In this document: in pieces, positions 59,454-64,000 of the stretch
Layout: every line of letters starts with the position of its first letter
Numbering within the stretch: position 1 is the first letter of the stretch
Source of the DNA: Diplocloster modestus
GTDB lineage: Bacteria > Bacillota > Clostridia > Lachnospirales > Lachnospiraceae
Length of the DNA: 64,000 bases
Reading direction: 5' to 3'
Assembly (NCBI RefSeq): GCF_019042245.1
Contig: NZ_JAHQCX010000001.1
Location: 425,459 to 489,458 of the forward strand
The notes under the pieces: model-generated
The model's input: only the letters and a program-made list of their open reading frames with translations
The model's database searches: none
What the model was told of the DNA's origin: nothing
Translations under genes and position numbers: made by a program

Positions 59454-62400
59454 TGGCTAAACCGTTTTTTGAAGTATTTCCGACTCTTGAGTTAAAGGAA
59501 GATCTGCGGGACATGATGGAATGCACGCAGATCAGCAAGGTGTCTACAAACCCGAAACGGGATGCGATTCGAATTCATATAAATAGTAAAATCCTCATAC
59601 AGAAGGATCATATTTTCCGGCTGGAACGCTCGATCAAAGATCAGTTGTTTCCCAATGTGCCGATGCTGATTAAGATCTATGAAAAATATGAGCTGTCGGA
59701 TCAGTATACGCCCAGAAAACTGATGGAAATATACCATAACAGTATCCTGGATGAGCTGCGGGAATACAGCATGGTGGAATATAATCTGTTTCGGAAAGCG
59801 AAATGGGAGTTTGTAGAAGAACAGATCATGGTGCTGCATCTGGAGCAGACGGTGGTGGCTGCCAGCAAGACAGATGAACTGGTGCGTATCCTGGAGAAGA
59901 TTTTTCATGAACGCTGCGGCTTTCCGGTCCAGGTACGGGTCGAATTCGAAGAGGTGAAGCCCAGCAAGTACCGGGAACAGAGCGATCAGAAGATTAGGCA
60001 GGAAGTCGCAAATATCGCATCGGTGATCCAGGGTGCCAAGGGGCCGGAGAAGGATCCCGGCGTGCAGGAGCAGCAAGGGCATCAGGGCCAGCAGGGGAGA
60101 AAAGGACGGGAAGACAGACAGGACACCTCATTTCGGAGGGCGCCCCGCGGTTTCAAGCGGTCGGACAACCCGGATGTGCTCTACGGCCGGGATTTCGAGG
60201 AGGATGCGATGCCCATCGAACAGCTGGTGGGTGAGATCGGCGAAGTGGTACTGCGTGGCCAGATCATGACCCTGGATACCAGGGAGATCCGGAACGAAAA
60301 GACGATTATTATTTTCAGCATCACAGATTTTACCGACAGCATCAATGTAAAGATGTTTGTGAAAAATGATGAGCTTTCGGATATCCTGGAAGGAATCAAA
60401 AAGGGCGCATTTATCAAGATTAAAGGGGTCAGCAATATCGACCGGTTCGACGGCGAGCTTTCGATTGCCTCTGTGGTCGGGATCAAGTCCATCGCGGATT
60501 TCAGAACCGGTCGGATGGACGTAAGCCCTGTGAAAAGGGTGGAATTGCACTGCCATACGAAGATGAGCGATATGGATGGAGTCTCCGATGTGGGGGATAT
60601 TATTAAGCAGGCCGTCAAATGGGGACATAAGGCGGTGGCGATTACGGACCACGGTGTCGTTCAGTCTTTCCCGGAAGCCAACCACGCTATCCCCAAAGAC
60701 TCAGATTTTAAGATTATCTATGGAATGGAAGCTTATCTGGTCGATGATTTGAAAGAGATCGTCACGGATTCCCGGAATCAGAGCCTGGATGATACCTATG
60801 TGGTGTTTGACCTGGAGACGACCGGTTTCAGTCCGGTGAATAACCGGATCATTGAAATCGGCGCGGTAAAAGTGGTGGAAGGAAGGATCACGGACCGCTT
60901 CAGCACCTTTGTGAATCCGGATGTGCCGATTCCCTTCGATATCGAGAAGCTGACCGGGATCAATGACCATATGGTGCTGGATGCCCCGATGATCGATCAG
61001 GTGCTGCCGGAGTTCCTGGCGTTCTGCGAGGGCGCTGTTATGGTTGCGCACAACGCTGGTTTTGATATGAGTTTCGTGCTGCGAAACGCGAAGCGCATGG
61101 GGATTTCTTTACATAAAACGGTGGTCGATACGGTCTCCCTGGCCAGAGTGCTGCTGCCGCAGTTAAACCGGTTCAAGCTGGATACGGTGGCCAAGGCGCT
61201 GAATATTTCTCTGGATAATCACCACCGGGCAGTGGATGACGCCGCCTGTACGGCGGAGATTTTTCTGAAATTCGTGGAGATGTTAAAGAACAGGGATGTG
61301 ACGACGTTAGACGGCGTGAACAGCATCAGTACGTTGGATCATACCGCGATTAAGAAACTGCCCACCTATCATGCCATTATACTGGCGAGAAATGATGTGG
61401 GCCGTGTGAATTTGTACCGCCTGGTATCCATGTCCCATATCGATTATTATGCGAAGCGGCCCAGAGTGCCGAAAAGCCTATTTATGAAATACCGGGAGGG
61501 GCTTCTGATCGGATCAGCCTGTGAGGCCGGTGAGCTTTATCAGGCGCTGCTGCGGGAATCACCCCAGGAGGAGATCGCGAGGCTGGCCCAATTCTATGAC
61601 TATCTGGAGATACAGCCCCTGGGAAATAACGAATTCATGCTCCGGGATGAAAAGTCCACGGTGAATTCCAGGCAGGATCTGATCAATCTGAATAAACGGA
61701 TTGTGGAGCTGGGTGAACAGTTCCGTAAGCCTGTGGTCGCTACCTGTGACGTTCATTTCCTGAATCCGGAGGATGAGGTATACCGAAGGATTATCATGGC
61801 GGGAAAAGGATTCAAGGACGCGGATATGCAGGCGCCGCTGTTTTACAGGACGACGGAGGAGATGCTGGAAGAGTTCAGCTATCTGGGCAGTGAAAAAGCG
61901 GAAGAGGTAGTGATTACCAACACAAATAAGATTACGAATATGATCGAGCGGATCTCTCCGGTACGGCCGGATAAATGTCCGCCTGTGATTGAGGATTCGG
62001 ATAAGACACTGCGGAATATCTGCTATAACACCGCTCATGAGATGTACGGGGATGAACTGCCTCAGGTGGTAGTGGAACGGCTTGAGAGAGAACTGAATTC
62101 CATTATTTCCAACGGATTCGCCGTGATGTATATTATCGCTCAGAAACTGGTATGGAAATCCAATGAGGACGGGTATCTGGTAGGTTCCCGTGGTTCCGTA
62201 GGTTCTTCTTTCGTGGCTACCATGGCCGGAATTACGGAGGTTAATCCGCTGGCTCCTCATTATTATTGTAAAAAATGCCACTACAGCGACTTTGATTCGG
62301 ATCTGGTGAAGTCCTTCAGCGGCGGCTCCGGCTGCGACATGCCCGACCGGAATTGCCCGGAATGCGGGGAGCCTTTGGTGAAGGCGGGTTTTGATATCCC

Positions 62401-63868
62401 CTTTGAGACTTTTCTGGGATTCAAGGGGAACAAAGAGCCGGATATCGACCTGAACTTCTCCGGTGATTACCAGGGAAATGCGCATCGGTACACGGAGGTT
62501 ATCTTTGGAGAAGGACAGACCTTCCGTGCGGGAACCATCGGTACTCTGGCGGATAAGACGGCGTTTGGTTATGTAAAAAATTATTATGAAGAGCGCGGGG
62601 TGCGCAAGCGGAACTGTGAGATCACCCGGATCGTGGACGGCTGTGTCGGCGTGCGCCGTACCACCGGCCAGCACCCGGGCGGTATTATTGTACTGCCCCA
62701 CGGGGAGGAGATCTATTCCTTCACGCCGGTTCAGCGGCCTGCCAACGATATGACGACGGATATTATCACCACCCACTTTGATTACCATTCCATCGACCAC
62801 AACCTGTTAAAGCTCGATATTCTGGGCCATGATGATCCCACCATGATCCGTATGCTGGAAGACCTGACGGGCCTGGATGCCAAGACGATACCGCTGGATA
62901 ATAAAGAGGTTATGTCGTTGTTCCTGAATACGGAGGCGCTGGGGATCAAGCCCGAGGATATCGGGGGCTGTAAGCTGGGATCATTGGGTATCCCGGAGTT
63001 CGGTACGGAGTTCGTCATCCAGATGCTTCAGGATACGAAGCCCAAGACCTTTTCCGATCTGGTCCGTATCTCCGGCCTGTCCCATGGTACCGACGTGTGG
63101 CTGGGGAATGCGCAGACGCTGATCGAAGAGGGGAAAGCGACGATTTCCACCGCTATCTGTACCCGTGACGATATCATGATCTATCTGATCCATATGGGCA
63201 TGGACAGTGAGCTTTCTTTTACCATTATGGAGAGCGTCCGTAAGGGGAAAGGCTTAAAGCCCGAATGGGAAGAAGCGATGCTTAAGGCGAATGTACCGGA
63301 CTGGTATATCTGGTCCTGCAAGAAAATCAAATACATGTTCCCGAAGGCCCATGCGGCCGCCTATGTTATGATGGCCTTTCGGATCGCCTATTTCAAGGTG
63401 TTTTATCCGCTGGCTTATTACGCGGCGTTTTTCAGTATCCGGGCCTCCTCGTTTAACTACGAGATCATGTGTCTGGGACGGGATAAGCTGGAATATTTTC
63501 TGGATGATTACAAGAGGCGCAGCGATACCCTGTCCAAGAAGGAGCAGGATACCCTGAAGGATATGAAGATCGTTCAGGAAATGTATGCCAGAGGATTTGA
63601 CTTTATGCCCATTGACATTTACAGGGCACAGGCTTCCAAGTTCCAGATTATCGATGGGAAGCTGATGCCGTCCTTCTCATCCATCGACGGACTGGGGGAT
63701 AAAGCGGCGGATGCCATCGTGGATGCCGCCAAGGATGGGAAATTTCTATCAAAGGACGATTTCCGGACCAGAACCAAGGTTAGTAAGACGGTTACAGACT
63801 TGATGGATGATCTGCACCTGATGGGTGATCTGCCGGAATCAAATCAGTTGTCCTTATTTGATTTGTAA
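59453..63868 (+). CDS. polC: DNA polymerase III alpha subunit, Gram-positive type
   Basis: The 1471-residue replicative polymerase. An N-terminal domain (to about 220) ends in a Gln/Gly/Arg-rich linker; the OB domain follows to about 350; the PHP domain has VELHCHTKMSDMDGVSDV; the proofreading exonuclease is inserted there, with TYVVFDLETTGFSPVNNRIIEIG and HNAGFDMSFVLRNAK; the polymerase core contains SRGSVGSSFVATMAGITEVNPL, the zinc finger CKKCHYSDFDSD...CPECGEP and EPDIDLNFSGDYQ with the catalytic aspartates. Length slightly exceeds that in Bacillus. PolC marks the organism as a low-GC Gram-positive. Confidence 0.97.
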   Translation: MAKPFFEVFPTLELKEDLRDMMECTQISKVSTNPKRDAIRIHINSKILIQKDHIFRLERSIKDQLFPNVPMLIKIYEKYELSDQYTPRKLMEIYHNSILDELREYSMVEYNLFRKAKWEFVEEQIMVLHLEQTVVAASKTDELVRILEKIFHERCGFPVQVRVEFEEVKPSKYREQSDQKIRQEVANIASVIQGAKGPEKDPGVQEQQGHQGQQGRKGREDRQDTSFRRAPRGFKRSDNPDVLYGRDFEEDAMPIEQLVGEIGEVVLRGQIMTLDTREIRNEKTIIIFSITDFTDSINVKMFVKNDELSDILEGIKKGAFIKIKGVSNIDRFDGELSIASVVGIKSIADFRTGRMDVSPVKRVELHCHTKMSDMDGVSDVGDIIKQAVKWGHKAVAITDHGVVQSFPEANHAIPKDSDFKIIYGMEAYLVDDLKEIVTDSRNQSLDDTYVVFDLETTGFSPVNNRIIEIGAVKVVEGRITDRFSTFVNPDVPIPFDIEKLTGINDHMVLDAPMIDQVLPEFLAFCEGAVMVAHNAGFDMSFVLRNAKRMGISLHKTVVDTVSLARVLLPQLNRFKLDTVAKALNISLDNHHRAVDDAACTAEIFLKFVEMLKNRDVTTLDGVNSISTLDHTAIKKLPTYHAIILARNDVGRVNLYRLVSMSHIDYYAKRPRVPKSLFMKYREGLLIGSACEAGELYQALLRESPQEEIARLAQFYDYLEIQPLGNNEFMLRDEKSTVNSRQDLINLNKRIVELGEQFRKPVVATCDVHFLNPEDEVYRRIIMAGKGFKDADMQAPLFYRTTEEMLEEFSYLGSEKAEEVVITNTNKITNMIERISPVRPDKCPPVIEDSDKTLRNICYNTAHEMYGDELPQVVVERLERELNSIISNGFAVMYIIAQKLVWKSNEDGYLVGSRGSVGSSFVATMAGITEVNPLAPHYYCKKCHYSDFDSDLVKSFSGGSGCDMPDRNCPECGEPLVKAGFDIPFETFLGFKGNKEPDIDLNFSGDYQGNAHRYTEVIFGEGQTFRAGTIGTLADKTAFGYVKNYYEERGVRKRNCEITRIVDGCVGVRRTTGQHPGGIIVLPHGEEIYSFTPVQRPANDMTTDIITTHFDYHSIDHNLLKLDILGHDDPTMIRMLEDLTGLDAKTIPLDNKEVMSLFLNTEALGIKPEDIGGCKLGSLGIPEFGTEFVIQMLQDTKPKTFSDLVRISGLSHGTDVWLGNAQTLIEEGKATISTAICTRDDIMIYLIHMGMDSELSFTIMESVRKGKGLKPEWEEAMLKANVPDWYIWSCKKIKYMFPKAHAAAYVMMAFRIAYFKVFYPLAYYAAFFSIRASSFNYEIMCLGRDKLEYFLDDYKRRSDTLSKKEQDTLKDMKIVQEMYARGFDFMPIDIYRAQASKFQIIDGKLMPSFSSIDGLGDKAADAIVDAAKDGKFLSKDDFRTRTKVSKTVTDLMDDLHLMGDLPESNQLSLFDL

Positions 63869-63872
63869 TATA

Positions 63873-64000
63873 GCCGCAGTAAATGCGGCACTGGAGGAAA
63901 CGGTTACACCATACCTGAATTTAAGCCGCAGTAAATGCGGCACTGGAGGAAACGGTTACACCATACCTGAATTTAAGCCGCAGTAAATGCGGCACTGGAG
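63873..64000 (+). repeat. 52-bp tandem repeat with hairpin and Shine-Dalgarno core
   Basis: Units start at 63873, 63925 and 63977, exactly 52 bases apart, and the array runs off the window. Each unit has the hairpin GCCGCAGTAAATGCGGC, then ACTGGAGGAAAC, then a 23-base tail. The first 33 bases of the unit also occur before the DUF815 gene (14189-14221). Units are identical, so it is not a CRISPR. No start codon follows the GGAGG in these copies. Confidence 0.9.

Noticed and set aside
63873..64000. CRISPR array
   Set aside because: Units are identical over the whole 52 bases, with no variable spacers, and no cas genes are near.
1..64000. tRNA, rRNA or insertion-sequence genes
   Set aside because: No T-loop/acceptor pattern, rRNA motif or transposase-like protein was found on reading both strands by eye; a covariance search would settle tRNAs.

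Overview
The window is about 64 kb of chromosome from a low-to-mid GC Gram-positive anaerobe of the class Clostridia, most likely the family Lachnospiraceae. This rests on a PolC-type DNA polymerase, CIRCE heat-shock control, strong AGGAGG ribosome sites, several GTG and TTG starts, YesM/YesN-type two-component genes and many small clostridial families. I see no rRNA, tRNA, CRISPR array, prophage or recognisable insertion sequence.

Layout. 1-2.5 kb: end of a ribose-type sugar ABC importer operon (permease, binding lipoprotein, permease). 2.6-4.6 kb, minus strand: nitroreductase-pyrB-pyrI. 4.7-7.9 kb: a second ribose/rhamnose-type importer in which the ATPase and both permeases are broken but the binding lipoprotein is intact. 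8-15.5 kb: a PH-domain gene, a CmpB-like membrane gene, then a folate operon (folC, folE, HD phosphohydrolase, folP, fused folB-folK) running into pheA and a DUF815 ATPase. Two arrays of the palindrome GGACATGTCC, in opposite orientation, bracket folBK-pheA-DUF815. 15.7-17.3 kb, minus: a CNNM/CBS (HlyC/CorC) transporter behind a leader RNA with its own promoter and terminator.

17.5-30.1 kb: a carbohydrate locus with GH31, two ABC permeases, a binding lipoprotein, GH116, a sensor kinase, an AraC-type response regulator and a nucleoside hydrolase. A shared 16-bp motif before GH31 and before the first permease is a candidate operator. 30-37 kb: MATE exporter, Lrp-type regulator, FAD oxidoreductase with a PrsA-like lipoprotein, and htpG under a perfect CIRCE. 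37-42 kb: ECF sigma factor with an ABC export module. 42-46.3 kb, minus: DUF5721, BlaR1-like and BlaI-like genes with an M50-like peptidase, and a MNT/HEPN pair. 46.5-52 kb: small orphan gene, M18 aminopeptidase, PAP2 and lipid kinase genes, an (alpha/alpha)6 glycosidase. 52-64 kb: gltB-gltD, then ispG-polC, ending in a 52-bp tandem repeat whose core also sits in front of the DUF815 gene.

The strongest candidates for undescribed biology are the inverted GGACATGTCC arrays, the hairpin-plus-Shine-Dalgarno repeat at two loci, the unassigned leader RNA before the HlyC gene, the shared operator-like motif in the sugar locus, and the HD phosphohydrolase placed where a folate pathway step is usually missing.
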